In this document: positions 1 through 9,757 of the stretch, one piece after another
Layout of the letters: each line of letters begins with the position of its first letter
Numbering within the stretch: position 1 is the first letter of the stretch
Source of the DNA: an uncultured Amphritea sp.
Lineage (GTDB): Bacteria; Pseudomonadota; Gammaproteobacteria; Pseudomonadales; Balneatricaceae
Length of the DNA stretch: 64,000 nucleotides
Direction of reading: 5' to 3'
NCBI RefSeq assembly: GCF_937127095.1
Contig: NZ_CAKZLP010000040.1
Coordinates: 1-64,000 of the forward strand
Program-made: the position numbers and the translations under genes
The notes under the pieces: generated by a model
The model's input: only the letters and a program-made list of their open reading frames with translations
Told to the model about the DNA's origin: nothing
The model's database searches: none

Positions 1-33
1 TTCAGCGACTTCGCAACTGGCCGGATACAGAGA

Positions 34-447
34 ATGGAACAACTGCTCGAATTCATCACTAACAATATTATGCTGGTAGCAGCCTGGGGCTTAACCCTGG
101 CAATGCTGCTGTGGACTGAACAGAATAAAGCAGGAAAGTCCGTAGGCACCCATGAAGCTACCCGACTGATCAATAAAGATAACGCGGTGATTCTGGATAT
201 CAGACCTAAAAAAGAGTTCACCACCGGCCACATCACCGATGCAATCCATATTCCGGTAACTGAACTGGATAAACGGATGAGTGAGCTGGCCAAACATAAA
301 CAGAAGCCGATTATCGTTGTCTGTAATATTGGCCAGACTGCCGGTGCGGTTAGCAAAAAGCTCAAAACTGCGGGTTTTGAAAACGTTGTGCGCCTGTCAG
401 GCGGCATGACCGAATGGAAAGCCCAAAGCCTGCCGGTGATTAAATAG
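34..447 (+). CDS. Membrane-anchored rhodanese-like protein (YibN type)
   Basis: A 137-residue single-domain sulfurtransferase. One N-terminal membrane segment (about residues 9-27) is followed by a rhodanese fold (about 36-135). The predicted persulfide-forming cysteine is C97 in the active-site loop CNIGQTA, so the protein is probably catalytically competent, though its sulfur acceptor cannot be read from sequence. The stop codon lies two bases before grxC, and secB follows. This rhodanese-grxC-secB order is common in gammaproteobacteria and suggests one transcript serving thiol and sulfur handling beside protein export. No strong ribosome-binding site is visible in the 33 upstream bases, so the promoter may lie outside the window. 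Confidence 0.9.
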   Translation: MEQLLEFITNNIMLVAAWGLTLAMLLWTEQNKAGKSVGTHEATRLINKDNAVILDIRPKKEFTTGHITDAIHIPVTELDKRMSELAKHKQKPIIVVCNIGQTAGAVSKKLKTAGFENVVRLSGGMTEWKAQSLPVIK

Positions 448-449
448 TC

Positions 450-704
450 ATGGCGGAAATCACCCTATACAGCAATAGCTGGTGCCCCTTTTGCCGCAGG
501 GCAAAGATGCTGCTGGATCATAAAGGTGCCCGCTATACAGAAATAGATGTCGAAAAAGTTTCTGGCGCCCGCCAGGAGATGAACAAACGCAGCGGCCGGA
601 CTTCCGTGCCTCAGATATTTATCGACCAACTTCATGTCGGCGGTTGTGACGATCTTTTTGCCCTGGAACAACAGGGAAAGCTTGATCCGTTACTGGCCGG
701 TTAA
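450..704 (+). CDS. grxC: Glutaredoxin 3
   Basis: An 84-residue cytosolic thiol-disulfide oxidoreductase that uses glutathione to reduce protein and mixed disulfides. The dithiol active site CPFC is at residues 12-15. The cis-proline motif (TSVPQIF, about residues 51-57) and the glycine pair of the glutathione site (HVGGCDD) are also present. The length matches GrxC (about 83-85 residues). The ATG lies two bases after the rhodanese stop, which suggests translational coupling. secB follows 26 bases downstream. Confidence 0.96.
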   Translation: MAEITLYSNSWCPFCRRAKMLLDHKGARYTEIDVEKVSGARQEMNKRSGRTSVPQIFIDQLHVGGCDDLFALEQQGKLDPLLAG

Positions 705-730
705 CTCATTATTTACAGGAAAACAGGACC

Positions 731-1213
731 ATGGCAGAGAACGAACAGAACACTCAGGAACAACAGGCTCCTCAGTTTGCTATTCAGCGTGTTTATATTA
801 AAGACTCCTCTTTTGAAGCACCTAATTCACCTAAGATCTTCACAAAGCAGTGGCAGCCAGAGATCAACCTGGATATGAATACAGCAACCACCACGCTAGA
901 TAAAGGCGTTTTTGAAGTGGTTCTGACACTTACTGTTACCGCTAAAAACGATAGCGATACCGCCTTCCTGGTTGAAGTACAGCAAGCGGGCATCTTTACC
1001 ATCACCGGCCTAGCCGATGCTGAACTGCACCATACTCTGGGCGCGTTCTGCCCGAGCATTTTGTTCCCCTATGCACGGGAAGCGATCGACAACATGGTCA
1101 ACAAGGGAAGCTTCCCCGCCCTGATGCTGTCACCGGTCAACTTCGATGCATTATACGCTCAACAGATGCAACAGCAGGCTGCAGCAGCGGCTGAAGAAGC
1201 GCCACAGCATTAA
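731..1213 (+). CDS. secB: Protein-export chaperone SecB
   Basis: A 160-residue homologue of SecB, the tetrameric cytosolic chaperone that keeps preproteins unfolded and delivers them to SecA. The conserved core runs from about residue 15 ([10 protein letters not shown]) to about 145. It includes the [10 protein letters not shown] strand region and the segment around [13 protein letters not shown]. The C-terminal tail is rich in Gln and Ala, as is usual. An AGGA-containing ribosome-binding site lies just before the ATG. It is the last gene of the rhodanese-grxC-secB unit and is followed by a strong hairpin terminator. Confidence 0.97.
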   Translation: MAENEQNTQEQQAPQFAIQRVYIKDSSFEAPNSPKIFTKQWQPEINLDMNTATTTLDKGVFEVVLTLTVTAKNDSDTAFLVEVQQAGIFTITGLADAELHHTLGAFCPSILFPYAREAIDNMVNKGSFPALMLSPVNFDALYAQQMQQQAAAAAEEAPQH

Positions 1214-1231
1214 GTTCACTAGCGTCCAATT

Positions 1232-1266
1232 AAAAATCCGATAACAGCGATGTCATCGGATTTTTT
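1232..1266. terminator. Bidirectional terminator between secB and trmL
   Basis: A perfect 11-base arm (AAAAATCCGAT) pairs with ATCGGATTTTT across a 12-base loop. An A-run precedes it and a T-run follows it, so it can end secB (plus) and trmL (minus), which converge here. Confidence 0.85.
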
Positions 1267-1305
1267 ATGCGTTCTCGAACGATGCTGCTGTTTGCGATCA
1301 GCTGC

Positions 1306-1770
1306 TCAGGTATTGCCACCGAACCCCAACTGTCGCCAGGCTTCATAGACCACCACCGCAACCGTATTTGACAGGTTCAGACTACGGCTGTCGGCATTCA
1401 TCGGCAACCTGAGACGCTGCACCGCAGGCAGGCTATCCAGAACCTCTGTTGGCAAACCTCGTGTTTCCGGGCCAAACAGCAGCACATCTCCTGCTGCAAA
1501 GGCCGCATTGGCATAACACTGACTGCCTTTAGTTGTCAGCGCCCATACAGTTCCCGATGCAAGCTCTGAAAGACAACTGGCAAGATCCGCATAACGCTTT
1601 ACCCGGGCGAACTCATGATAATCGAGCCCGGCACGACGCAGTTTTTTATCATCAAAATCAAATCCCAGCGGCTCGATAAGATGTAACTGAAACCCGGTAT
1701 TCGCACACAGGCGGATAATGTTACCGGTGTTTGGCGGTATCTCCGGCTGGTAAAGCACAACATGAAGCAT
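1306..1770 (-). CDS. trmL: tRNA (cytidine/uridine-34 2'-O)-methyltransferase TrmL
   Basis: A 154-residue SPOUT-family methyltransferase that 2'-O-methylates the wobble base of the leucine tRNAs read as CAA/UAA anticodons. SAM-knot motifs are visible: [13 protein letters not shown] near the N-terminus, [11 protein letters not shown] in the middle and [14 protein letters not shown] near the C-terminus. I chose the ATG at 1770 ([17 protein letters not shown]), which gives the usual family length. A TTG start 21 bases upstream would place extra residues inside a terminator hairpin. The likely Shine-Dalgarno AGGGA lies seven bases before this ATG, within the 3' arm of that hairpin. Confidence 0.94.
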   Translation of the reverse strand: MLHVVLYQPEIPPNTGNIIRLCANTGFQLHLIEPLGFDFDDKKLRRAGLDYHEFARVKRYADLASCLSELASGTVWALTTKGSQCYANAAFAAGDVLLFGPETRGLPTEVLDSLPAVQRLRLPMNADSRSLNLSNTVAVVVYEAWRQLGFGGNT

Positions 1771-1804
1771 AAAAAAATCCCTGACTCTCAACGAGGCAGG
1801 GATT
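1771..1804 (-). terminator. ntrC terminator overlapping the trmL ribosome-binding site
   Basis: On the minus strand, AATCCCTG pairs with CAGGGATT across a 13-base loop and is followed by seven T residues. This is a normal intrinsic terminator for ntrC, which ends 22 bases earlier. The T-run abuts the trmL ATG, and the AGGGA that would serve as the trmL Shine-Dalgarno is in the descending arm. Confidence 0.75.
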
Positions 1805-1825
1805 ATAGCTGAAACTATCGTAAGA

Positions 1826-3253
1826 TTACTCTTCTACAAACTCAGGCACATCATCCATACCCAGCTCTTTGATCTTGCGCGTCAGGGTATTACGTCCCCA
1901 ACCCAGCAGCAGCGAGGCGTCCCGACGCCGACCCGCCGTTTGCTTCAGCGCCGCTTCGATCATTATTTTTTCAAACGCCGGTACAGCCGTATCTAAAATA
2001 GATGTCGACCCCTGCTGCAACTGTTTCTCCGCCCAGTTGCGTAACGCCTTCTCCCAGTTAGAGGTGACGACCTGTTCATCACCTGTCTGATCCAGCAGCT
2101 CCGGAGGCAGATCACCGACCAACACCTCTCGACCAGACGCCATAACGGTTAGCCATCGACAGGTATTCTCTAACTGCCGCACATTGCCGGGCCAGGGTAG
2201 CGTGCTCAAAAACTTCTCGGTCTCCGGGTGCAGCAGTTTTGATTCTACACTCAGCTCTTCGGCAGAGCTTTGCAGAAAATGGCGCGTCAGCCGGGGAATA
2301 TCTTCCCGACGTTCTGCAAGCTTTGGAATATGAATACGGATAACGTTCAGACGATGGAAAAGATCTTCCCGAAAACGCCCCTCCTGCACCAGCTTTTCAA
2401 GGTCCTGATGCGTCGCGGCAATAATCCGCACATCCACTTTAACGGATGTATGACCGCCGACACGATAGAACTCTCCTTCTGCCAGTACCCGCAATAATCG
2501 CGTCTGGGTATCTGCAGGCATATCCCCGATCTCATCGAGAAACAGCGTACCACCATCCGCTTGTTCAAAACGTCCAGGACGAGCGGAGGCAGCACCGGTA
2601 AACGCACCCTTTTCATGACCAAACAGCTCTGACTCAATCAGATCTTTAGGGATAGCCGCCATATTCAAAGGAATAAACGGCTTAGATGAGCGCGGACTAT
2701 GCTGATGCAGCGCATTAGCCACCAACTCTTTACCGGTACCGGATTCACCATTGATCAGCACTGTGATATTGGATTGTGACAAGCGCCCGATAGCCCGGAA
2801 CACTTCCTGCATTGCCGGAGCTTCACCGATAATTTCAGTTTGCGCTTCTGGTTCGACACCCCGCTGCTGTTGCTGTTCACGGGAGTGTTCCACTGCACGC
2901 AAAACCAGCGCTGCAGCTTCATCAATATCAAAAGGCTTAGGCAGATACTCAAATGCCCCGCCTTTATAAGAGGCCACCGCACTATCAAGGTCTGAATGAG
3001 CGGTCATAATAATTATTGGCAGTTCGGGATGTTCGGTATTCACCCGCTCAAGCAGATCCAGTCCGTTAATACCCGGCATCCGGATATCACTCACAACGAC
3101 ATCAGGAACCTCCCGCGAAAGTTGCTGCAACATGCTATCGCCGCTTTCAAATAGTGTGACTCTGACCCCTTCACTGGAAAGAGCTTTATCCATCACCCAG
3201 CGAATTGAACGGTCATCATCTACAATCCATACAGATGCAGCATTAGTCATCAT
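1826..3253 (-). CDS. ntrC: Nitrogen regulatory response regulator NtrC
   Basis: A 475-residue sigma-54-dependent activator of nitrogen assimilation genes, phosphorylated by NtrB. The receiver domain (about 7-120) has the predicted phospho-acceptor D56 in VVSDIRMPG. The AAA+ domain (about 140-380) has Walker A GESGTGKE, the sigma-54 contact motif GAFTGA and Walker [12 protein letters not shown]. The C-terminal Fis-type helix-turn-helix includes [20 protein letters not shown]. The start at 3253 gives a 4-base ATGA overlap with the ntrB stop. A second ATG follows immediately and is equally possible. It is cotranscribed with ntrB downstream of glnA. Confidence 0.97.
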   Translation of the reverse strand: MMTNAASVWIVDDDRSIRWVMDKALSSEGVRVTLFESGDSMLQQLSREVPDVVVSDIRMPGINGLDLLERVNTEHPELPIIIMTAHSDLDSAVASYKGGAFEYLPKPFDIDEAAALVLRAVEHSREQQQQRGVEPEAQTEIIGEAPAMQEVFRAIGRLSQSNITVLINGESGTGKELVANALHQHSPRSSKPFIPLNMAAIPKDLIESELFGHEKGAFTGAASARPGRFEQADGGTLFLDEIGDMPADTQTRLLRVLAEGEFYRVGGHTSVKVDVRIIAATHQDLEKLVQEGRFREDLFHRLNVIRIHIPKLAERREDIPRLTRHFLQSSAEELSVESKLLHPETEKFLSTLPWPGNVRQLENTCRWLTVMASGREVLVGDLPPELLDQTGDEQVVTSNWEKALRNWAEKQLQQGSTSILDTAVPAFEKIMIEAALKQTAGRRRDASLLLGWGRNTLTRKIKELGMDDVPEFVEE

Positions 3254-4314
3254 TGTAGCTCCAGAGGTATTAATAATTGAAAGCAAGTCTCTCCGGGGAC
3301 ACTACGACACTCGATCAGCCCCCGGTGCTGTGCCAATACAGATTGTGCAATAGACAATCCAAGGCCCGTTCCGACAGCCCTGCCACTCACCATCGGATAG
3401 AAAATTTTCTGTAAAAGATCTTCCGGTATACCCGGCCCGTTATCCGTTATCTCGACACAACAAACCAGCCGATGCATCTCCGCGCCCAGTGTCAGGTTAC
3501 GCACCACACGGGTACGTAACAGAATGCGCGGTTCTTCCGTTTCTGATTCCTGCAGTGCCTGCATACCGTTACGTACAATATTCAGCACCGCCTGTATCAA
3601 CTGTTCCCGGTCACCCATAAACTCAGGCAAGCTTGGGTCATAATCCCGTTGTACATGAACCAGACTGCCGAACTCAGCAATAACCAGACTGCTCACATGC
3701 TCAAGTATGGAATGAATATTTACCTCTTCCATACGCGGCATTTTATGCGGCCCTAACATCCGGTCGACCAGATTTCTTAAGCGATCGGCTTCTTCGATGA
3801 TCACCCGGGTATAATCGTGCAACGACTCATCGGCCAGTTCACGCTCAAGCAACTGTGCAGCGCCCCGCAACCCACCCAGCGGATTTTTAATCTCATGAGC
3901 CAGCCCCCTGACCAGTGAGATCACGGTTTCATGATTACTCAGCAACTCCTCTTCACGGGAGATCCGAATCAATCGGTCCCTGGGCGTCAGTTCAATCAAC
4001 ACCAGCCGACCATATTTCTGTGGCATAGGATTGACACTATAATCAATGGTGATCTCCCGCCCCGCCAGCGTTGTCAGCTTTGCCTCCCGTTTAGTAAACG
4101 GGTGGCCATTCTCCAGCGCGCCGGTTAGCGCGTTGTGATCATCATCCACCAGAAACCAGTCATGAAACGGCAACTGACACAAACGCCGGGCACTGGCCTC
4201 CAGCAACATCTCAGCAGACGGATTCATATACACCAGCTGCAGCTCACTATCGACCAGCAGGGCCGCAGTAGACAGGTTGTCTAATATATGTTTATGCAGA
4301 TCGGGTGTTTTCAT
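3250..4314 (-). CDS. ntrB: Nitrogen regulation sensor histidine kinase NtrB
   Basis: A 354-residue cytosolic two-component kinase/phosphatase that controls NtrC in response to PII (GlnB) and thus to glutamine/2-oxoglutarate balance. An N-terminal PAS domain (about 8-115) is followed by the H-box with predicted phospho-histidine H140 (GLAHEIKNPLGG). The ATP-binding domain has N-box NIVRNGMQAL, G1 DNGPGIPEDL and G2 GTGLGLSIAQ. No transmembrane segment is seen, as expected. The gene lies between glnA and ntrC. A candidate sigma-54 promoter and an NtrC-type site sit between glnA and ntrB, so ntrBC may be both cotranscribed with glnA and separately autoregulated. Confidence 0.97.
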   Translation of the reverse strand: MKTPDLHKHILDNLSTAALLVDSELQLVYMNPSAEMLLEASARRLCQLPFHDWFLVDDDHNALTGALENGHPFTKREAKLTTLAGREITIDYSVNPMPQKYGRLVLIELTPRDRLIRISREEELLSNHETVISLVRGLAHEIKNPLGGLRGAAQLLERELADESLHDYTRVIIEEADRLRNLVDRMLGPHKMPRMEEVNIHSILEHVSSLVIAEFGSLVHVQRDYDPSLPEFMGDREQLIQAVLNIVRNGMQALQESETEEPRILLRTRVVRNLTLGAEMHRLVCCVEITDNGPGIPEDLLQKIFYPMVSGRAVGTGLGLSIAQSVLAQHRGLIECRSVPGETCFQLLIPLELQ

Positions 4315-4386
4315 CTTTGATGTTCTGCCTCAGAAACGGACCATGATTACGTTTAACTTAACGTACAAGGTTGCTATAAAGATGTT

Positions 4387-4402
4387 AGCAAAAAGCAAAC
4401 CA
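4387..4402 (-). promoter_or_regulatory. Candidate sigma-54 promoter of ntrBC
   Basis: The minus strand reads TGGTTTGCTTTTTGCT. It has the GG and GC doublets at the required 12-base separation and a perfect -12 element (TTGCT), but the -24 element is degraded to TGGTTT. It lies about 70 bases before ntrB. Confidence 0.5.
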
Positions 4403-4499
4403 ACTCAGTGCACAGAATAAAATAAGCACAGATTCGGGGATTTTCAGTCACTCTGGCGCAATTCAAGCCATCCGAGAATCCACAACAATAAAATCATAC

Positions 4500-4514
4500 G
4501 CACCAACTTAGTGC
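4500..4514. promoter_or_regulatory. NtrC-binding site upstream of ntrB
   Basis: GCACCAACTTAGTGC keeps the GCAC-N7-GTGC dyad and closely resembles the strong enterobacterial NtrC consensus GCACCAnnnTGGTGC. It is centred about 130 bases upstream of the predicted sigma-54 start site, a normal enhancer distance. Confidence 0.7.
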
Positions 4515-4547
4515 AATCAAAAGCCTACCAAATACGAGGAATAAAAA

Positions 4548-4567
4548 AAGCCTCCCGAAGGAGGCTT
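4548..4567 (-). terminator. glnA terminator
   Basis: On the minus strand, AAGCCTCC and GGAGGCTT enclose a TTCG tetraloop, followed by a T-run. It lies 22 bases beyond the glnA stop. Its strength suggests that much ntrBC expression needs readthrough or the internal promoter. Confidence 0.85.
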
Positions 4568-4589
4568 GTTTTAGTTAATCCAGAGTGGA

Positions 4590-5993
4590 TTAAACAGAGT
4601 AGTACAGATCAAACTCAATCGGGTGAGTTGTCTGACTTACTTTCAGACACTCTTCCTTCTTCAGACCGATATACGCGTCAATCATGTCGTCGGTAAATAC
4701 ACCGCCAGCAGTCAGGAATTCACGATCGTTATCCAGCGCATCCAGTGCCTCTTCCAGAGAAGCCGCAACCGTTGGGATAGCCAGTGCTTCTTCTGCAGGC
4801 AGGTCATACAGATCTTTATCTGCCGGATCACCAGGGTGAATCTTGTTCTGGATACCATCGAGGCCAGCCATCATCAGCGCAGCAAAGCACAGGTAAGGGT
4901 TAGCAGAAGGATCCGGGAAGCGAGTCTCGATACGGTACGCTTTAGGATTAGTCACGTATGGGATACGGATAGACGCGGAACGGTTACGGGCAGAGTATGC
5001 CAGCATAACAGGCGCTTCAAAGCCTGGAACCAGACGCTTGTATGCGTTGGTAGAAGCGTTAGTCAGTGCATTCAGGGCTTTCGCGTGCTTGATGATACCG
5101 CCAATATAGAACAGCGCAGTTTCACTCAGTCCTGCATAGGCATCGCCGTGGAAGATATTTACACCATCTTTAGACAGAGACTGATGCACGTGCATACCGG
5201 AACCGTTATCACCTACCAGCGGTTTAGGCATAAAAGTTGCCGTTTTACCGTAAGCGTGAGCAACGTTATGTACACAGTATTTCAGAATCTGAACTTCGTC
5301 AGCTTTAGCTGTCAGTGTGTTCGGGCCCACACCGATCTCACACTGACCAGCCGTTGCAACTTCGTGGTGATGTACTTCGATAGTCAGACCCATCGCCGAC
5401 ATTGCATCACACATAGCCGCACGCAGATCATGCAGAGAGTCGACTGGAGGAACCGGGAAGTAACCACCCTTAACACGTGGACGGTGACCGGTGTTACCAC
5501 CTTCATAGCTATTATTAGTCGACCATGACGCTTCTTCAGAACCGATTGAGTAACCGCAACCGCTGATATCAGCATGCCATTTAACTTCATCAAAAATGAA
5601 GAACTCAGGCTCTGGACCAAACATAGCAGAATCGGCAATGCCAGTAGACTTGAGGTACGCTTCAGCGCGCTTGGCAACGGAACGTGGATCACGCTCATAA
5701 CCTTGACCGGTGGTAGGCTCAACGATATTACAGCGTACAATAATAGTTGAATCTTCAGTGAATGGATCCATTACAGAAGCCGAATCGTCTGGCTGCAGGA
5801 TCATGTCGGACTCGTTAATACCCTTCCAGCCAGCGATTGACGAACCATCAAACATCTTGCCTTCTTCGAAGAAGTCTTCACTTATTTCGGTAACCGGGAT
5901 AGTAACGTGCTGTTCTTTACCGTGAGTATCGGTGAAACGCATATCAACCCACTTAACATCATGCTCTTTGATCAGATTCAGAGTCTCTGACAT
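4590..5993 (-). CDS. glnA: Glutamine synthetase type I
   Basis: A 467-residue dodecameric enzyme making glutamine from glutamate, ammonia and ATP, the central nitrogen assimilation step. Family motifs are visible: [13 protein letters not shown] near residue 50, [11 protein letters not shown] in the ATP/ammonium region, and the adenylylation loop [10 protein letters not shown] with predicted target Y396. That loop marks the GSI-beta class controlled by GlnE. The length matches E. coli GlnA (469). The gene lies upstream of ntrB-ntrC. A good sigma-54 promoter lies about 95 bases upstream, with an NtrC-like site further away. Confidence 0.98.
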   Translation of the reverse strand: MSETLNLIKEHDVKWVDMRFTDTHGKEQHVTIPVTEISEDFFEEGKMFDGSSIAGWKGINESDMILQPDDSASVMDPFTEDSTIIVRCNIVEPTTGQGYERDPRSVAKRAEAYLKSTGIADSAMFGPEPEFFIFDEVKWHADISGCGYSIGSEEASWSTNNSYEGGNTGHRPRVKGGYFPVPPVDSLHDLRAAMCDAMSAMGLTIEVHHHEVATAGQCEIGVGPNTLTAKADEVQILKYCVHNVAHAYGKTATFMPKPLVGDNGSGMHVHQSLSKDGVNIFHGDAYAGLSETALFYIGGIIKHAKALNALTNASTNAYKRLVPGFEAPVMLAYSARNRSASIRIPYVTNPKAYRIETRFPDPSANPYLCFAALMMAGLDGIQNKIHPGDPADKDLYDLPAEEALAIPTVAASLEEALDALDNDREFLTAGGVFTDDMIDAYIGLKKEECLKVSQTTHPIEFDLYYSV

Positions 5994-6087
5994 GTGACTT
6001 TCTCCACTAGATTATATTGCCAGACGCCCGACCGATCCCTTATGACTGATATAGTCAAACCGGTCAGGTTTATATCGCCTTAAAATC

Positions 6088-6103
6088 AGCAAGGGCTATG
6101 CCA
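6088..6103 (-). promoter_or_regulatory. Sigma-54 promoter of glnA
   Basis: The minus strand reads TGGCATAGCCCTTGCT, one mismatch from the TGGCAC-N5-TTGCW consensus with correct spacing. The predicted transcription start is near 6077, leaving a leader of about 85 bases before the glnA ATG. Confidence 0.8.
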
Positions 6104-6208
6104 GTTGGCACAAGCACCGAAAATACGCGGCCTAGCGTGGTTCTGATCAAATTTGAGACAAGCCAACCCATGAATATTGAACCAAAACAGGGCGAACAGA
6201 CAAATAAT

Positions 6209-6223
6209 GAACCATTCTAGTGC
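6209..6223. promoter_or_regulatory. Possible NtrC enhancer site for glnA
   Basis: GAACCATTCTAGTGC preserves one complete half (GTGC) and most of the other half of the NtrC dyad. Its centre is about 139 bases upstream of the predicted start, close to the position of the distal NtrC site at the E. coli glnA promoter. A weaker match (GCACCGAAAATACGC) lies at 6114-6128. Confidence 0.45.
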
Positions 6224-6389
6224 ATCTTGCATTTTTCCAGTTTGCCTTAACCCTCACTGCCTCAAAAAGGTGCCTTCATAATACTCGAACCTATAGTACT
6301 TATCTTCTAAAACAGATCAACAATTCGGAAAAAAAAACTATTTTTATCATTCAGCACATAAGAAAGACGCAGCCGCGGTATATCTTATG

Positions 6390-6395
6390 TATAAT
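6390..6395 (+). promoter_or_regulatory. Candidate -10 element of bipA
   Basis: A perfect TATAAT lies 36 bases before the bipA start codon in an AT-rich region. No convincing -35 hexamer is found at 17 bases. The remainder of the glnA-bipA intergenic region (5994-6431) holds the divergent glnA control elements and no gene. Confidence 0.4.
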
Positions 6396-6431
6396 GTGCG
6401 CTTCTAAATTTGTCTGCACAGGTCCCCAGAC

Positions 6432-8249
6432 GTGATCGAAAACTTAAGAAACATCGCCATCATTGCCCACGTAGACCATGGTAAAACCACCCTGGTTGAT
6501 AAACTTCTATCACAGTCCGGTACGCTTGGCCGTCGTGACGAAGGCACCGAACGAATCATGGATTCGAACGACCAGGAAAAAGAGCGGGGTATTACCATTC
6601 TGGCAAAAAACACTGCCATCAAATGGAATGAATACCATATCAACATTGTTGATACCCCCGGACACGCTGACTTCGGTGGTGAAGTTGAACGGGTGCTGTC
6701 GATGGTTGACTGCGTCTGCTTGCTGGTTGATGCCGTTGACGGCCCGATGCCACAAACCCGTTTTGTGACACAAAAAGCCTTTGAGCAGGGTCTGCGTCCA
6801 ATCGTAGTCGTCAACAAAGTTGACCGTCCTGGATCACGTCCGGATTATGTTATCGATCAGGTATTCGATCTGTTTGACAGCCTCGGCGCTACCGACGAGC
6901 AGCTGGACTTCCCGATCATCTACGCTTCGGCACTCAACGGTGTTGCCGGCAATGAGCCAGATGAACTGGCCGATGATATGACGCCTCTGTTCGAAGCGAT
7001 TGTCAAACATGTAAACCCGCCACAGGTTGATACTGTAGGCCCGTTCCAGATGCAGATCTCGGCACTGGACTATAACAGCTATGTAGGTGTTATCGGTGTA
7101 GGTCGGGTTTCCCGCGGCACCGTGCGACTTAACCATGTGATTAAGATCATCGACCGCGAAGGTAAGGTCCGCAACGGTAAAGTGCAGAAAATCATGGGTT
7201 ATATGGGTCTGGACCGCGTTGATGTTGAAGCGGCTCAGGCAGGCGACATCATCTGCGTTACCGGTATCGACGCACTGAATATCTCCGATACGCTGTGTGA
7301 TCCGTCTGCTGTTGAAGCATTGCCGCCCCTGTCTGTCGATGAGCCTACCGTATCGATGACTTTCCAGGTTAACGATTCACCATTTGCCGGTCAGGATGGT
7401 AAGTTTGTCACCAGTCGTAACATCAAAGACCGTCTGGATCGCGAACTGATTCACAACGTAGCACTGCGCGTTCAACAGGGCGAGTCCCCTGAGAAATTTA
7501 AGGTTTCTGGCCGTGGTGAGCTTCACCTGTCAGTGCTGATCGAATCGATGCGTCGTGAAGGTTTTGAGCTGGGGGTTTCCCGTCCTGAAGTAATTCAGAA
7601 AGAAGTTGACGGTAAAACTCACGAGCCTTTCGAAATCGTTATGATCGACGTAGAAGAGCAGCACCAGGGCAACATCATTGAAGAGCTGGGCAAGCGCAAA
7701 GCGGACATGACCAATATGGAAGTGGATGGTAAAGGGCGTATACGCCTGACCTTCCTGATCCCTTCCCGTGGTCTGATCGGTTTCCGTTCACAGTTCCTGA
7801 CCATGACCTCCGGTACCGGCATCATGACCTCTGTATTTGACCACTACGGTGTGGTTAAAGAGGGTGAAGTGATCAGCCGTAACAACGGTGTACTGGTATC
7901 AATGGTGACCGGTAAAGCACTGGGATACTCTCTGTGGAACCTGCAGGAGCGTGGTCGCCTGTGTGTCGAGCCTAACATCGAAGTCTATGAAGGCATGATT
8001 CTGGGCATTCACAGCCGCAGCAACGACCTGGCCGTTAACCCGATCAAAGGTAAGCAGCTGACCAACGTGCGTGCATCCGGTACCGATGAAAACATCCAGC
8101 TGACGCCTCCGATTCGCTTCACACTGGAACAGGCTCTGGACTTCATCGAAGATGACGAGCTGGTAGAAGTAACACCTCTCTCTATCCGCATCCGTAAGAA
8201 GTTACTGAGCGAGAACGAGCGTAAACGTTATTCCCGTTCTGGTAAATAA
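6432..8249 (+). CDS. bipA: Ribosome-associated GTPase BipA/TypA
   Basis: A 605-residue translational GTPase related to EF-G that binds the 70S ribosome and assists 50S assembly, particularly under cold or stress. All G motifs are present near the N-terminus: [10 protein letters not shown] (G1), ERGITI (G2), [12 protein letters not shown] (G3), VNKVDRP (G4) and YASALNG (G5). EF-G-like domains II, III and V and the BipA-specific C-terminal domain follow. The start is GTG at 6432, which gives the canonical N-terminus [18 protein letters not shown]. The Shine-Dalgarno is weak. It is transcribed divergently from glnA, as in many gammaproteobacteria. Confidence 0.97.
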   Translation: MIENLRNIAIIAHVDHGKTTLVDKLLSQSGTLGRRDEGTERIMDSNDQEKERGITILAKNTAIKWNEYHINIVDTPGHADFGGEVERVLSMVDCVCLLVDAVDGPMPQTRFVTQKAFEQGLRPIVVVNKVDRPGSRPDYVIDQVFDLFDSLGATDEQLDFPIIYASALNGVAGNEPDELADDMTPLFEAIVKHVNPPQVDTVGPFQMQISALDYNSYVGVIGVGRVSRGTVRLNHVIKIIDREGKVRNGKVQKIMGYMGLDRVDVEAAQAGDIICVTGIDALNISDTLCDPSAVEALPPLSVDEPTVSMTFQVNDSPFAGQDGKFVTSRNIKDRLDRELIHNVALRVQQGESPEKFKVSGRGELHLSVLIESMRREGFELGVSRPEVIQKEVDGKTHEPFEIVMIDVEEQHQGNIIEELGKRKADMTNMEVDGKGRIRLTFLIPSRGLIGFRSQFLTMTSGTGIMTSVFDHYGVVKEGEVISRNNGVLVSMVTGKALGYSLWNLQERGRLCVEPNIEVYEGMILGIHSRSNDLAVNPIKGKQLTNVRASGTDENIQLTPPIRFTLEQALDFIEDDELVEVTPLSIRIRKKLLSENERKRYSRSGK

Positions 8250-8277
8250 GTGCTTTAGCATTTAAATCTGCACGCAA

Positions 8278-8310
8278 ATAGCCCGGACAGCAACCGCTGT
8301 TCCGGGCTAT
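8278..8310. terminator. Hairpin between bipA and pip
   Basis: ATAGCCCGGACAGC pairs with GCTGTTCCGGGCTAT with one bulged base and an AACC loop. It lacks a clear T-run, so it may be a pause or 3'-end stabilising hairpin for bipA mRNA rather than a full terminator. Confidence 0.55.
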
Positions 8311-8346
8311 ACTCCCGGTGTCTGCCAGACTGACAAGGACACCTAT

Positions 8347-9297
8347 ATGAACACCCTTTTTCCTGATATACACCCCTATAAACAGCATCACCTTGCTGTT
8401 GATGATCTGCATACCCTCTATATTGAAGAGAGTGGCAACGCTCAGGGCATTCCTGTTCTATTCATTCATGGCGGCCCCGGCGGCGGCACCAGCAGCTTTA
8501 ATCGCTGTTTCTTTGACCCCGAAAAATACCGCATCATCCTGTTTGACCAACGCGGCTGCGGGCTCTCAACCCCCCATGCAGAGCTGAAAGACAACACCAC
8601 CGCTCACCTGATCAGCGATATTGAAAAGATCCGCGAGCACCTGCATATCGATGAATGGCTGCTGTTTGGTGGTTCATGGGGCTCCACACTGAGCCTGCTC
8701 TACGCCGAAAGCTTTCCTGAGCGGGTTTCAGGGATGATTCTGCGGGGTATATTTCTCTGTCGGGACCGTGATATTCACTGGTTCTATCAGGAAGGTGCCA
8801 GCGCTATTTTTCCCGACTACTGGAAAGAGTATCAGAAGGTTATTCCTCTACAGGAACGCAGCGAGATGCTGCAGGCCTACTATAAACGCCTGACATCCGA
8901 CAACGAAATCGCGCGCATGTCTGCCGCTAAAGCCTGGTCAGTCTGGGAGGGCCGCTGCTCTACCCTGGACCCCAATAGCGATCTCGTCGATCACTTTAGC
9001 GACCCGCATATCGCTCTGGCAATGGCCCGGATAGAGGCGCACTACTTCATCAATAAAGCCTTTATCGAGCCGGATCAGATTATCTGGGATGCTGGTAAGA
9101 TTCAGCACATACCCACCGTCATTGTGCACGGACGCTATGATGTCGTTTGCCCGATTGAACAGGCATTCGCACTGCATGATGTGCTACCCCTGGCTGAGCT
9201 GCATATCGTCAGAGATGCCGGCCACAGCGCATTGGAACCAGGTAATACCGACAACCTGATCAAAGCTACCAATCAGTTTGCGCTGTCAAAAGCCTGA
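8347..9297 (+). CDS. pip: Proline iminopeptidase
   Basis: A 316-residue alpha/beta-hydrolase of peptidase family S33 that removes N-terminal proline from peptides in the cytosol. The oxyanion-hole motif HGGPGGG is at residues 41-47. The nucleophile S110 is in GGSWGS, the acid is in GRYDVVCP and the histidine is in DAGHSALEPG. The length (about 310-320) matches bacterial Pip. It is followed 19 bases later by dtd, probably in the same transcript. Confidence 0.93.
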   Translation: MNTLFPDIHPYKQHHLAVDDLHTLYIEESGNAQGIPVLFIHGGPGGGTSSFNRCFFDPEKYRIILFDQRGCGLSTPHAELKDNTTAHLISDIEKIREHLHIDEWLLFGGSWGSTLSLLYAESFPERVSGMILRGIFLCRDRDIHWFYQEGASAIFPDYWKEYQKVIPLQERSEMLQAYYKRLTSDNEIARMSAAKAWSVWEGRCSTLDPNSDLVDHFSDPHIALAMARIEAHYFINKAFIEPDQIIWDAGKIQHIPTVIVHGRYDVVCPIEQAFALHDVLPLAELHIVRDAGHSALEPGNTDNLIKATNQFALSKA

Positions 9298-9316
9298 ATA
9301 ATAATAAGGAACAGAG

Positions 9317-9754
9317 TTGAAAGCACTTATTCAGCGGGTCCGGTCCGCATCAGTTGATATTGCCGATAAACGCCACAGCACTATAGGCCCGGGAATACTA
9401 CTTCTGCTGGGTATCGAAAAAAATGACACCGAAGCCAGCGCCGACAAACTTCTACAGAAAGTTCTGAATTACCGCATTTTTGCCGATAACGAAGGCAGGA
9501 TGAACCTCAATCTGCAACAGCGACAAGGCGGCCTGCTGATCGTATCCCAGTTCACTCTGGTAGCCGATACCGCCAAGGGACTGCGCCCCGGTTTTTCCAA
9601 AGGCGCGTCACCTGAGCAGGGCGAAGCGCTGTACGATTATTTTGTTCATCAGGCACAGGCGCAACACCCTGACATTGCTACCGGCAGTTTTGGAGCCGAT
9701 ATGCAGGTCAGCCTTATTAACGATGGCCCTGTAACCTTTCTACTGGAAGTCTGA
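9317..9754 (+). CDS. dtd: D-aminoacyl-tRNA deacylase
   Basis: A 145-residue homodimeric editing enzyme that hydrolyses D-aminoacyl-tRNA and so protects translation from D-amino acids. The two signature motifs are present: SQFTLVADT in the middle and the C-terminal [10 protein letters not shown], which supplies the cross-subunit Gly-Pro. The start codon is TTG at 9317 ([13 protein letters not shown]), preceded by an AAGGA Shine-Dalgarno six bases away. No better ATG exists near the conserved N-terminus. The next gene starts three bases after its stop. Confidence 0.95.
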   Translation: MKALIQRVRSASVDIADKRHSTIGPGILLLLGIEKNDTEASADKLLQKVLNYRIFADNEGRMNLNLQQRQGGLLIVSQFTLVADTAKGLRPGFSKGASPEQGEALYDYFVHQAQAQHPDIATGSFGADMQVSLINDGPVTFLLEV

Positions 9755-9757
9755 TCA

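Noticed and set aside
4623..5528. Long open frame (301 codons) antisense to glnA
   Set aside because: It lies wholly inside the confirmed glnA gene, has no recognisable domain, and is explained by third-position bias on the opposite strand.
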